Origin: an uncultured Bacteroidota bacterium
Lineage (GTDB): Bacteria > Bacteroidota > Bacteroidia > Flavobacteriales > Flavobacteriaceae
Reading direction: 5' to 3'
Length of the DNA: 64,000 bases
NCBI GenBank assembly: GCA_913047695.1
Contig: CAJWUI010000002.1
Location: 1-64,000, forward strand
Shown here: piece after piece, positions 43,418 to 51,014 of the stretch
How the letters are laid out: each line of letters opens with the position of its first letter
How positions within the stretch are numbered: position 1 is the stretch's first letter
The notes under the pieces: generated by a model
Told to the model about the DNA's origin: nothing
What the model saw: the letters and a program-made list of their open reading frames with translations, nothing else
Database searches by the model: none
Translations under genes and position numbers: made by a program

Positions 43418-45688
43418 ATGAAAACTATTAAGGGAAATCTAATTTTAATATTGATATTTTGTTTTGTTTCAAGAGTTCTTAAGGCAAAGAATATCAGACC
43501 TTGCCAACAGTACAACTTCAAGGAATTAAAAAAAACAAACAGTTCTCAACAACAGATTGGTAATTGGTTATTTACAATCATTAAGAGAGACTTAGAGTTT
43601 AATATAGATAGGCAAGAAAAAGTAGTTGTAATGGAAAAATTATTAAACTTGCCTCAATCAGCTATGAATCTTGATGAAGATATAGTCTGGTTTAGTCCTC
43701 GTGGTAAAGGTATTCACCTATATCACAACGATATTATTGGGGTTGGTTTGAACAAGACTGATAACGGAATAAATTTTGTCAGTCTATTTGATTTGGATAA
43801 AGGGATTGAATTACTGAATAGATCTAATACTTCAATATTCAAACTTATGATTTCCATTGGAAAAGACACAATAAGACTTGATAATGAGTCAAGTTGGAAG
43901 AAGACTGAAATTAAATGGGATAAAAATGAAAAATTATCATTGCTTACTTTAAATTTTAAAGACGCAAAGGACTCTAAATTAAATGGTCTATCTGTCGTCT
44001 GTGAGGTCGAATTCCATAATAACCTAACACATTGGGGATTGGAAACAAAACTACCAGAAAAGGGGCTTTCACTTTTGGAAACTGAGTTTCCTTCAATTAA
44101 AGCAGGACCTATTGGACAAGTTCCTGAAGAGAATGTACTTCATTATCCCAAGGCTTCAGGTATTGCATATCAATCACCTTATACAAAAGAGATTAATTAC
44201 AGTGAGGTCTATCCAAATTGGAGAGCTACTTATCAGATGCTTGGGCTATATAATAAGCAAGGTGGACTCTATATTGCCAGTCATGATCCAACTGGAAGTG
44301 TGAAGAAAATATCCACTAGTACTGACCAGGAAAAGGTTAATTTCCAATTCAACTGGCCTGCACCGAATATGGGTATTGACGACAATGGTTATAAACTGCC
44401 TGGAAATGTAGTTCTTGGTTATGTTGAGGGGACATGGTATGAAGCAGCTATGATTTACCAGGCATGGGTTAAACAAGAGGCTCCCTGGTGGCCAAAAGCT
44501 CCGTGTAAGCGTCCCTCTAGAATTCAAGATATAGCTGTCTGGGTACAACATGAATCAGGAGGTGATCTAAAAACTCTTGTAGAAGAAGTCTTAGATTTTG
44601 CTAAATTTATGAGAGTACCGATAGGTTTTCACTGGTATGTATGGCACAAAATTCCTTTTGATAATGATTATCCACATTTTTTTCCAGCAAAAGAGGGTTT
44701 TGTAAAAGCTGTACGTGAGTTAGAAGATGCAGGTGTTCGAGTGATGCCATATATAAATGGGCGTTTGTGGGATGCTGACCTTGACGATTTTAAATCAGAA
44801 GGAATTAAAGCTGTTACTAAGAATGAAAAAGGTGAGCCTTATATCGAAGACTACGGGAATGGTGTTCGCAACGCTGTGATGAATCCTGTCACCGAAATCT
44901 GGCAGAAAAAAATCAAGGAGATTGTTTTAAGGCTGCAAAAAGATTCTGGTACATCAGGTGTTTACTTAGACCAGATTAGTGCTGCCTCACCAAAATTATG
45001 CATGGATAGATCACACGGGCATCCATTGGGAGGTGGTTCATGGTGGCTTAACCAAGGATATTACAAATTACTCTCAGCCATACGGGAAGAAATGCCGGAA
45101 GGAGCTTTTCTTACCAGTGAAGCTATGGCCGAACCTTATAACCATTTATTGGATGGTCTTTTAAGCTGGAATTCTCAATTCCAGAATCAAAAACCGATCT
45201 ATTCTGCCATATACGGGGGTCAGATATCAATCTTCGGTCGCTTCAACCCAGTTGGCCCCGACAAACATAAAGCCCTAATTATGAGAGCAGGTCAGCAATT
45301 AGTTTTTGGTGAACAACTCGGTTGGATTAGTCCAACTATTCTTAAACAGAAAGTGCCTGCCGACTTTCTAAGAAAAATGGCTCAAACTCGATACAAATTG
45401 ATTGATTATTTTGTTGGGGGCCAAATGTTACCACCACCTATAGTGCGTGGAGATATTCCAAACATCACTGCAGATTGGGAGTGGGGAGAAAATAATCCAT
45501 CAGATGTTACCATATCTGCTTTGCAACGTGCTGCTTGGATGTCAGAAGATGGTAGAATTGTAAATATTTTTGTGAACGTATCAGATAAAATCATTGACTT
45601 TAGAATTTCAAATGAAGAAGGAAAAGAAGAAGAAAAAATATTACTTGATGCTTATGGTATAAAGTTTATTAGAGTTGGTAGTGATTAA
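43418..45688 (+). CDS. Putative glycoside hydrolase, DUF6259-like
   Basis: A 756-aa exported protein (signal at the N-terminus, LILIFCFVSRVLKAK). The first 330 residues are beta-rich. The remainder looks like a (beta/alpha)8 barrel with GFHWYVWHKIPFDNDYPHFFP, PYINGRLWD, GTSGVYLDQISAASPKLC (candidate nucleophile Asp) and FLTSEAMAEPYNH (candidate acid Glu). The pattern matches proteins annotated DUF6259 and is similar to GH101-type endo-alpha-GalNAc-ase barrels (recollection, not a search). Its location beside GH109 supports a GalNAc-glycan target. The short ORFs at 44112, 44246, 44979 and 45406 are shadows. Confidence 0.75.
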   Translation: MKTIKGNLILILIFCFVSRVLKAKNIRPCQQYNFKELKKTNSSQQQIGNWLFTIIKRDLEFNIDRQEKVVVMEKLLNLPQSAMNLDEDIVWFSPRGKGIHLYHNDIIGVGLNKTDNGINFVSLFDLDKGIELLNRSNTSIFKLMISIGKDTIRLDNESSWKKTEIKWDKNEKLSLLTLNFKDAKDSKLNGLSVVCEVEFHNNLTHWGLETKLPEKGLSLLETEFPSIKAGPIGQVPEENVLHYPKASGIAYQSPYTKEINYSEVYPNWRATYQMLGLYNKQGGLYIASHDPTGSVKKISTSTDQEKVNFQFNWPAPNMGIDDNGYKLPGNVVLGYVEGTWYEAAMIYQAWVKQEAPWWPKAPCKRPSRIQDIAVWVQHESGGDLKTLVEEVLDFAKFMRVPIGFHWYVWHKIPFDNDYPHFFPAKEGFVKAVRELEDAGVRVMPYINGRLWDADLDDFKSEGIKAVTKNEKGEPYIEDYGNGVRNAVMNPVTEIWQKKIKEIVLRLQKDSGTSGVYLDQISAASPKLCMDRSHGHPLGGGSWWLNQGYYKLLSAIREEMPEGAFLTSEAMAEPYNHLLDGLLSWNSQFQNQKPIYSAIYGGQISIFGRFNPVGPDKHKALIMRAGQQLVFGEQLGWISPTILKQKVPADFLRKMAQTRYKLIDYFVGGQMLPPPIVRGDIPNITADWEWGENNPSDVTISALQRAAWMSEDGRIVNIFVNVSDKIIDFRISNEEGKEEEKILLDAYGIKFIRVGSD

Positions 45689-45807
45689 TAGAATTGATTA
45701 GATTGTATTTTAATTTATTTTTAAAATATAAAAACACACTGCTGATTATAGGTTTGATCTGTAGATTTTTTATGTATTAAAGCCCTTACAACAAGATATT
45801 AATAAAC

Positions 45808-46758
45808 CTAGTTTTTGATTAAACCTAGTTCCTTCAATCTTTGGTTTAAAAATTCGCCTGCTAGAATGTCATCATATTTCTTTAAATTTTTCTTATTGTA
45901 AGTTTGTGGCAAGCAGTTCAATGGCATTTCTGGTATTGGGTGCATAAAAAAGGGGACAGAATATCGAGAACTTCCCCAGAATTCCTTAGCAGGATTTACA
46001 ACTCGATGCAAAGTAGAGGGGAAAAAATTATTTGTTAATCTTGAGAGCATGTCGCCAATATTAATTATCAATTCATCTTTTTCCGCAACAGCCTCTATCC
46101 AGTGATTTTTTCGATTTAGAACTTCTAAACCTCCCCCTTGCGCACCCATTAATAGAGTAATCAAGTTGATATCACTGTGTGCTGCAGCCCGTTCAGCTTC
46201 TTTTGGTTGTTCTTTAATTGGCGGATAATGTATTGCCCTTAAGATTGAATTTCCACCATTAACGAATTTGTCAAAATAAAACTCGTCTATATTTAAAAAA
46301 AGAGCTAAAGCTTGAAGTATTAGTTTCGCAGTTTTTTCTAATTCCAAAAAGGCTAAGTTGCCAACTTGATTAAAGTTTTCTAATTCTTTAACTTTTATAT
46401 TTTCTGCGTAATTTTTTTTGAGATACTTTTTTGTGTTTAAATCCTGACCGAAATGCCAAAATTCCTTCAAATCACCAACCGATCTCCCAGCTGCACTCTC
46501 TTTTCCAAATCCAGTGTACCCTCTTTGACCCCCTCCATCTTTAATTTCGTATGATGATTTGATTTCATCAGATAGATTAAAAAAATTACGAATTTCCTTA
46601 TAAAGATTTTCTTGAAGCGAGCTGCTTAGAAAGTGACCCTTTAAGACAAGAAAACCAATTTCTTGAAATGCAATGCCAATTTTTTTGACAAATGATTTTT
46701 TCGTTTTTGAATTTTTAGAAGTGAAATCTTCTAAGTTTGCTTTAGGAATGTTATTCAT
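45808..46758 (-). CDS. 2-oxoglutarate/Fe(II) dioxygenase, isopenicillin-N-synthase family
   Basis: A 316-aa non-heme iron oxygenase. The iron facial triad is HSDINLITLL (HxD, about residue 195) and STLHRVVNP (distal His, about residue 252), and RYSVPFFMHP supplies the RxS 2-oxoglutarate-binding motif. The N-terminal FQEIGFLVLKGH and PSLHRV-like core match the plant/fungal/bacterial DIOX_N family. The start codon lies just 2 nt after an intrinsic terminator in a leader with its own promoter and 20-codon ORF, so its expression is probably controlled by attenuation (see findings). Substrate unknown. Confidence 0.88.
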   Translation of the reverse strand: MNNIPKANLEDFTSKNSKTKKSFVKKIGIAFQEIGFLVLKGHFLSSSLQENLYKEIRNFFNLSDEIKSSYEIKDGGGQRGYTGFGKESAAGRSVGDLKEFWHFGQDLNTKKYLKKNYAENIKVKELENFNQVGNLAFLELEKTAKLILQALALFLNIDEFYFDKFVNGGNSILRAIHYPPIKEQPKEAERAAAHSDINLITLLMGAQGGGLEVLNRKNHWIEAVAEKDELIINIGDMLSRLTNNFFPSTLHRVVNPAKEFWGSSRYSVPFFMHPIPEMPLNCLPQTYNKKNLKKYDDILAGEFLNQRLKELGLIKN

Positions 46759-46760
46759 TT

Positions 46761-46791
46761 CAAAAAAAAAGCGGATCCATCGATCCGCTTT
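46761..46791 (-). terminator. Intrinsic terminator/attenuator before the dioxygenase ATG
   Basis: On the minus strand AAAAGCGGATC / GATCCGCTTTT (11 pairs, loop GATG) is followed by nine T residues. The T run ends 2-3 nt before the dioxygenase start at 46758. It may end the leader RNA or act as a regulated attenuator. Confidence 0.85.
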
Positions 46792-46809
46792 TGTAATAGA
46801 TAAGGAAAG

Positions 46810-46872
46810 CTAAAACAGGCCGCGATTGGGTACCTGCTGTCTCGAATTCCTTAAATGATTATAATAAGACAT
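46810..46872 (-). CDS. 20-aa leader peptide or small protein with strong Shine-Dalgarno
   Basis: ATG to TAG, 20 residues: MSYYNHLRNSRQQVPNRGLF, with three Arg, three Asn and a Tyr pair. The ATG is preceded by AAAGGAGG at a 5-nt spacing. Such a strong SD is exceptional in this window, where genes otherwise lack SD sites. It lies between a consensus promoter and the attenuator, so it looks like a translated leader. No amino-acid run that would explain a classical attenuation is seen. GC content is clearly higher than the surroundings. Coding is supported mainly by the SD and position. Confidence 0.6.
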   Translation of the reverse strand: MSYYNHLRNSRQQVPNRGLF

Positions 46873-46875
46873 AGA

Positions 46876-46885
46876 CACCTCCTTT
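46876..46885 (-). promoter_or_regulatory. Strong Shine-Dalgarno site of the leader ORF
   Basis: AAAGGAGGTG, nearly fully complementary to the 16S rRNA anti-SD, five nt before the ATG at 46872. It is unusual because flavobacterial mRNAs generally do not use SD sites. Confidence 0.85.
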
Positions 46886-46932
46886 CAAATTTGGTTAAAC
46901 ATTGCTGTTGTCACAGCATAAACTACTCACAT

Positions 46933-46964
46933 CAAATATAATTACCACTTTAATGGTTTTCAAA
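46933..46964 (-). promoter_or_regulatory. Consensus Bacteroidota promoter for the leader RNA
   Basis: TTTG (46964-46961) and TATATTTG (46940-46933) with a 20-nt spacer match the TTTG / TAnnTTTG promoter form exactly. It directly abuts the 3' end of the upstream antiporter gene. Transcription would start near 46926, giving a leader of about 165 nt. An early hairpin TGCTGT-TGTC-ACAGCA (46903-46918) follows. Confidence 0.8.
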
Positions 46965-48233
46965 TTATTTAACTATTTTTTTCAAGGTTAATCCTTGAAC
47001 CAAAATTGTAAATAAAACGACTCCATAAGTAAGTATTAAAATAAGGTCTTTTCCTGCACCAATGCTATTAGGTAAGTTTAATGCCAATGCTATACTTAGT
47101 CCTCCACGGAGTCCTCCCCATGTTATGATAAGCGCAGTATTTTTTTCAAAACTTTTTTTAATAGAAAGAATTTTTATTGGAACAAATACCCCAATTCCCC
47201 TAGAAACAACAACTATCACAATCATAACAATAACAATAATTAGATAAGAGAAATCAAAATTTTGTAAAATAGGAATCACTTCTAATCCGATTAGGATAAA
47301 TAATATTGCATTTAACGTTTCATCAAGAAGATGCCAAAATTTATAAACGTAGTCACCCATAACTCTTTGTAGTCCCTCAGCCTTTTTGTCACCATCAATA
47401 TTTTGATTAAGAAAAAGGCCCATAACCACGACACCTAATACAGCAGAAAAATGGAATATATGAGAAATTACAGGAACTAGTAATACCATAGAAAGCGTAA
47501 TCAAAACTTCCAATTCAACATGTTCATTTTCTATATATTTAACGAGTTTTAAGCCTAAAAATCCCATTACAGCACCGAGCAATACTCCTCCGATAACTTC
47601 TGTAGCAAATAATGACCCAACGCTTGCAAGGCTTATATTTTCAATACCTTCAGCCTTCATACTTAGAAGAGTCAAAAAAACAACTACTCCGATTCCGTCA
47701 TTGAAAAGTGATTCTCCGGCAATTCTTGTTTCTGTTATTGAGGAGAGATTCATTTTTTTGACCATTGCTAAAACCGCTATGGGGTCTGTAGGAGCTATTA
47801 GAGCACCAAAAAGCAAACAGTCAACATAAGTTAAACCCAGATCAGATAGGCCAAAAAGTGATTGTTGTGTTAACCAAAAAAGACCCGTTCCAACTACAAA
47901 AGTTGAGAAAACAACACCGAAGCTTGCTAACAAAAGTATAGTTAACTTATCTTTTAAAAGTTCATGTACATTTACACTAATTGCACCAGCAAATAATAAA
48001 AAAGGCAACATCACGTCAATCAATAGAACGCTGAAGTCAAATTCTTCAGTTAATGAGGTTGCAAATTTTAATAAGTCTGGTTCAATTAAACCTGCAAATA
48101 AGACAACAGCAGATAAAACGATAGCCAAAACCATTAGACCTATTGTCTGGGGAAGCTTTAAAAGGCGAAGATTTATAATTGAAAAAATTGAGGCAAGTAA
48201 TAGCAATACAGTTGCAAGTTCTAGAAAATTCAT
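46965..48233 (-). CDS. Cation:proton antiporter (CPA1/NhaP type)
   Basis: A 422-aa integral membrane protein with about 12 helices. LLFGALIAPTDPIAVLAMVKKM and ESLFNDGIGVVVF carry the conserved Asp residues of the CPA1 transport core (TDP and ND motifs), and WGGLRGGLSIALAL is the C-terminal family signature. It probably exchanges Na+ (or K+) for H+ for pH and salt homeostasis, as expected in a marine species. It lacks the long cytoplasmic tail of some NhaP2 proteins. The next promoter downstream begins right after its stop. Confidence 0.9.
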   Translation of the reverse strand: MNFLELATVLLLLASIFSIINLRLLKLPQTIGLMVLAIVLSAVVLFAGLIEPDLLKFATSLTEEFDFSVLLIDVMLPFLLFAGAISVNVHELLKDKLTILLLASFGVVFSTFVVGTGLFWLTQQSLFGLSDLGLTYVDCLLFGALIAPTDPIAVLAMVKKMNLSSITETRIAGESLFNDGIGVVVFLTLLSMKAEGIENISLASVGSLFATEVIGGVLLGAVMGFLGLKLVKYIENEHVELEVLITLSMVLLVPVISHIFHFSAVLGVVVMGLFLNQNIDGDKKAEGLQRVMGDYVYKFWHLLDETLNAILFILIGLEVIPILQNFDFSYLIIVIVMIVIVVVSRGIGVFVPIKILSIKKSFEKNTALIITWGGLRGGLSIALALNLPNSIGAGKDLILILTYGVVLFTILVQGLTLKKIVK

Positions 48234-48262
48234 CTCATTTAGTTTTTACTAAAGATAAAAAA

Positions 48263-48850
48263 TTAACCTTTTAAATGGAGTTTAGCAATGTATTTTCCAA
48301 TCATATCAAATTCAAGATTAACAAAACTTCCAATTTTAATTTGTTTAAAATTTGTATGCTCAAATGTGTAAGGTATTATAGCGACTGAAAATCGATTTTC
48401 TTCAGAGTTTACAACTGTAAGACTTACTCCATTAACTGTTATTGATCCTTTTTCAATAGTGATATTGCCGGACTTCTTATTGTATCCAAAGGTAAAAAAC
48501 CAACTTCCGTCTAACGTCTCAGAGGAAATACATTTTGCGATTTGATCTACATGCCCCTGGACAATATGTCCATCTAATCTATCTCCAATTTTCAGAGAAC
48601 GTTCAATGTTAACATAGTCTCCAATTTGCAAAAGACCAAGGTTAGTTTTATCTAAGGTTTCTTTGATAGCAGTAACAGAATAGTACTTCTCCTCACATTT
48701 TTCAACTGTAAGGCAGACACCGTTATGTGAAACACTCTGATCAATTTTTAATTCTTCTGCCAGGTTACATTCAAATTTTATTTGAAGATTTTCTCCTACC
48801 TTATCGAGTTTTTTAACTTTCGCGAATGCTTCAATAATTCCTGTAAACAT
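48263..48850 (-). CDS. ribE: Riboflavin synthase, alpha subunit
   Basis: A 195-aa enzyme that converts two molecules of 6,7-dimethyl-8-ribityllumazine to riboflavin. It starts with MFTGIIEAFA, diagnostic of the family. Two similar lumazine-binding domains follow, each with a GVCLTV/GVSLTVV motif (about residues 45 and 142) and a GDRLDGHIVQGHVDQ stretch between them. Length is normal. It is divergent from pdxA, with TAATTTTG (48880-48873) as the likely -7 box. Confidence 0.96.
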   Translation of the reverse strand: MFTGIIEAFAKVKKLDKVGENLQIKFECNLAEELKIDQSVSHNGVCLTVEKCEEKYYSVTAIKETLDKTNLGLLQIGDYVNIERSLKIGDRLDGHIVQGHVDQIAKCISSETLDGSWFFTFGYNKKSGNITIEKGSITVNGVSLTVVNSEENRFSVAIIPYTFEHTNFKQIKIGSFVNLEFDMIGKYIAKLHLKG

Positions 48851-48861
48851 TGATATTTAAT

Positions 48862-48880
48862 TACATTTGCATCAAAATTA
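48862..48880. promoter_or_regulatory. Divergent promoter boxes for pdxA and ribE
   Basis: TACATTTG (48862-48869, + strand) fits the -7 box for pdxA; TAATTTTG on the minus strand (48880-48873) fits ribE. Both match TAnnTTTG. They are 3 nt apart, so the two genes share one short control region; -33 boxes are less clear. Confidence 0.6.
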
Positions 48881-48899
48881 AAATAAAAAACTAGCACAC

Positions 48900-49916
48900 T
48901 TGTCTGAATCGTCAAAAATTAAAGTCGGAATTTCTGTAGGTGATCCTAATGGAATTGGATTTGAAATAATTTTAAAAACTTTTCAAGAAACAAATCTTTT
49001 CAAGAAATTTATTCCTATTGCTTTTGCACACCCTCAGAATTTTTTTGAGGAAAGTGAGAAGTACAAATTAGATACAAACATTATATGTGTTGAAAATATT
49101 GAGGATGTTAAGGAAAATTTCCTTAATGTTATTGATATTTGGGATCATCCTTTTCCAATTAATTATGGTAAAGATGAATCAACTGCAGGCAATTTTGCTT
49201 TTATTTCTTTAGAAGCTGCAACTAAGGCGTTAAGAAAAAACAAAATAGATATTTTAGTCACAGCACCAATAAACAAAAAAAATATTCAATCGAAGCTTTT
49301 TAAATTTAAAGGTCATACTGATTATTTGGATAAAGAAATTAAAGGAGAGAGTTTAATGTTTATGATATCTGATCAAATAAGGCTTGCGCTAGCCACTGAT
49401 CACATTCCCTTAGCTAAAGTAAATGAATTTGCTACAGAAAAAACAATCATAAAAAAAATTAAAATTCTTGAACATAGCTTAAAAAGTGATTTTAATATTT
49501 CTGAACCAAAAATTGCAATTTTAGCTATTAATCCACATGCAGGGGATTATGGAGTTATTGGAGAAGAAGAGGAGGATTTTTTAAAACCATTGGTAAAAGC
49601 TCAATACGTTAAAGGGATTAGAATCTATGGACCTTTTCCAGCGGATGGATTCTTTGGAAGTCAGTCATACCAAAAATTTGATGCTGTACTTGCTATTTAT
49701 CATGATCAAGGACTGATTCCATTTAAAACATTATCATTTGGGGAAGGTGTAAATTTTACTGCAGGACTCGATAGAGTTAGAACATCTCCTGATCACGGTA
49801 CTGCATATGATATTGCTGGCCAGGGAGAGGCTGATCATAATTCTTTTAAAAATGCACTTCATACAGCAAGAGAAATTTTCTTGAATCGTAAAAAATTTAA
49901 TGACTCTATCAATTAA
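48900..49916 (+). CDS. pdxA: 4-hydroxythreonine-4-phosphate dehydrogenase
   Basis: A 338-aa enzyme of deoxyxylulose-dependent vitamin B6 synthesis, NAD-dependent and metal-requiring. It begins at TTG: (M)SESSKIKVGISVGDPNGIG, the family opening. Metal ligands are in FKGHTDYLD (His), AIYHDQGLIPFKTLSF (His/Asp) and RTSPDHGTAYDIAG (His). GVIGEEEEDF is the conserved NPHAG-following helix. No earlier ATG is available, so TTG is accepted. It has its own promoter facing ribE. Confidence 0.95.
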   Translation: MSESSKIKVGISVGDPNGIGFEIILKTFQETNLFKKFIPIAFAHPQNFFEESEKYKLDTNIICVENIEDVKENFLNVIDIWDHPFPINYGKDESTAGNFAFISLEAATKALRKNKIDILVTAPINKKNIQSKLFKFKGHTDYLDKEIKGESLMFMISDQIRLALATDHIPLAKVNEFATEKTIIKKIKILEHSLKSDFNISEPKIAILAINPHAGDYGVIGEEEEDFLKPLVKAQYVKGIRIYGPFPADGFFGSQSYQKFDAVLAIYHDQGLIPFKTLSFGEGVNFTAGLDRVRTSPDHGTAYDIAGQGEADHNSFKNALHTAREIFLNRKKFNDSIN

Positions 49917-49946
49917 AACTAATTAATTAGAAATATTTAGGAGTAA

Positions 49947-50855
49947 TCAATTTTTGTTTTTAAATATGCTTACAAAAAAACTTCCTAAAAGAGAGTGGAC
50001 AAGACTGGATAATGCAGCTGGTATAGCTACCAAAGGGCTTGTAAAGTTTTCACGAGCAAGTACAACACCTAGTCCTGAGTTTTGCATCCCTACCTCTATT
50101 GAGATCGTTTTTGCAACTTTCCAATTTTTAAATGCAATCCAACTTATTGAAAAACCTATAATGAAACCAGAAAGATGAAGTAAAACTAATGAAACTAAAA
50201 GTTTGAATCCTGATTCCAAAATAATATCTTTTCCCTGCCCTACTATACTGCCTACAATAAGACATATTAGCAGCACAGCTAAAGGTGGAGCATAATGTAA
50301 AACTTTTGAAACATACTTTGATAAGTACTTATTTAAAATTACACCAATTGAAATAGGAATTAAAACAACTTTAAGAGTACTATAAAATAGTCCCGTTGCA
50401 GATATATCGAGATAACTTCCAGAAAGTTTAAGAGTTAAAAAGGGGGTCATAAAAATTGCAATCATCGTTGAGCATGCAGTCATACATACTGAAAGAGCAA
50501 CCTCAGCTTTAGATAAATACGAAATTACATTAGAAGCTGTTCCGCCAGGACAGCATGAAACTAAAATCATACCTACGGCGAAAAGAGGAGGTAAATCAAA
50601 AATCTTAGCAATTCCCCATCCTAAAAAAGGCATAATAAGAAACTGAAGTATTAATCCTGTAATTACCCAATTAGGACTTTTTAATACTTCAACAAAATCA
50701 GAACTTTTTAATGTAAGACCCATCCCAAGCATTATTCCTGCTAAACCAAGTGTTATTAATGATCCACTAAACCACGTTGTCAATGGAGGATGAAATAAAC
50801 CCAAAAAAGCGAAAATTGAAACAATCCATGGGAATGCATTAGTAAATCGAGTCAT
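49947..50855 (-). CDS. Bile acid:sodium symporter family (BASS) transporter
   Basis: A 302-aa membrane protein of about nine helices. GMGLTLKSSDF and the sequence MILVSCCPGGTASNVISYLSKAEVALSV are the characteristic BASS/ACR3-like core signatures (CPGGTASN). Family members co-transport Na+ with organic anions such as bile acids, pantothenate or keto acids. The substrate is not predicted. It converges on pdxA (31 nt between stops). The + strand ORF at 49954 is a shadow. Confidence 0.92.
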   Translation of the reverse strand: MTRFTNAFPWIVSIFAFLGLFHPPLTTWFSGSLITLGLAGIMLGMGLTLKSSDFVEVLKSPNWVITGLILQFLIMPFLGWGIAKIFDLPPLFAVGMILVSCCPGGTASNVISYLSKAEVALSVCMTACSTMIAIFMTPFLTLKLSGSYLDISATGLFYSTLKVVLIPISIGVILNKYLSKYVSKVLHYAPPLAVLLICLIVGSIVGQGKDIILESGFKLLVSLVLLHLSGFIIGFSISWIAFKNWKVAKTISIEVGMQNSGLGVVLARENFTSPLVAIPAALSSLVHSLLGSFFVSIFKNKN

Positions 50856-51014
50856 AGCCTTTCAATTAAAAATAATAATAAATGTAGCACTTTGACAGGA
50901 TTTAAATATTCGTAAAAAAGCAATAAATTTTACAATAAAAAGATTCTTTTATATTTTTGCTCCTCTATAATAGTCATGCTTGTTTAGATAATTAAGATAA
51001 TTCGATAAAATTAT

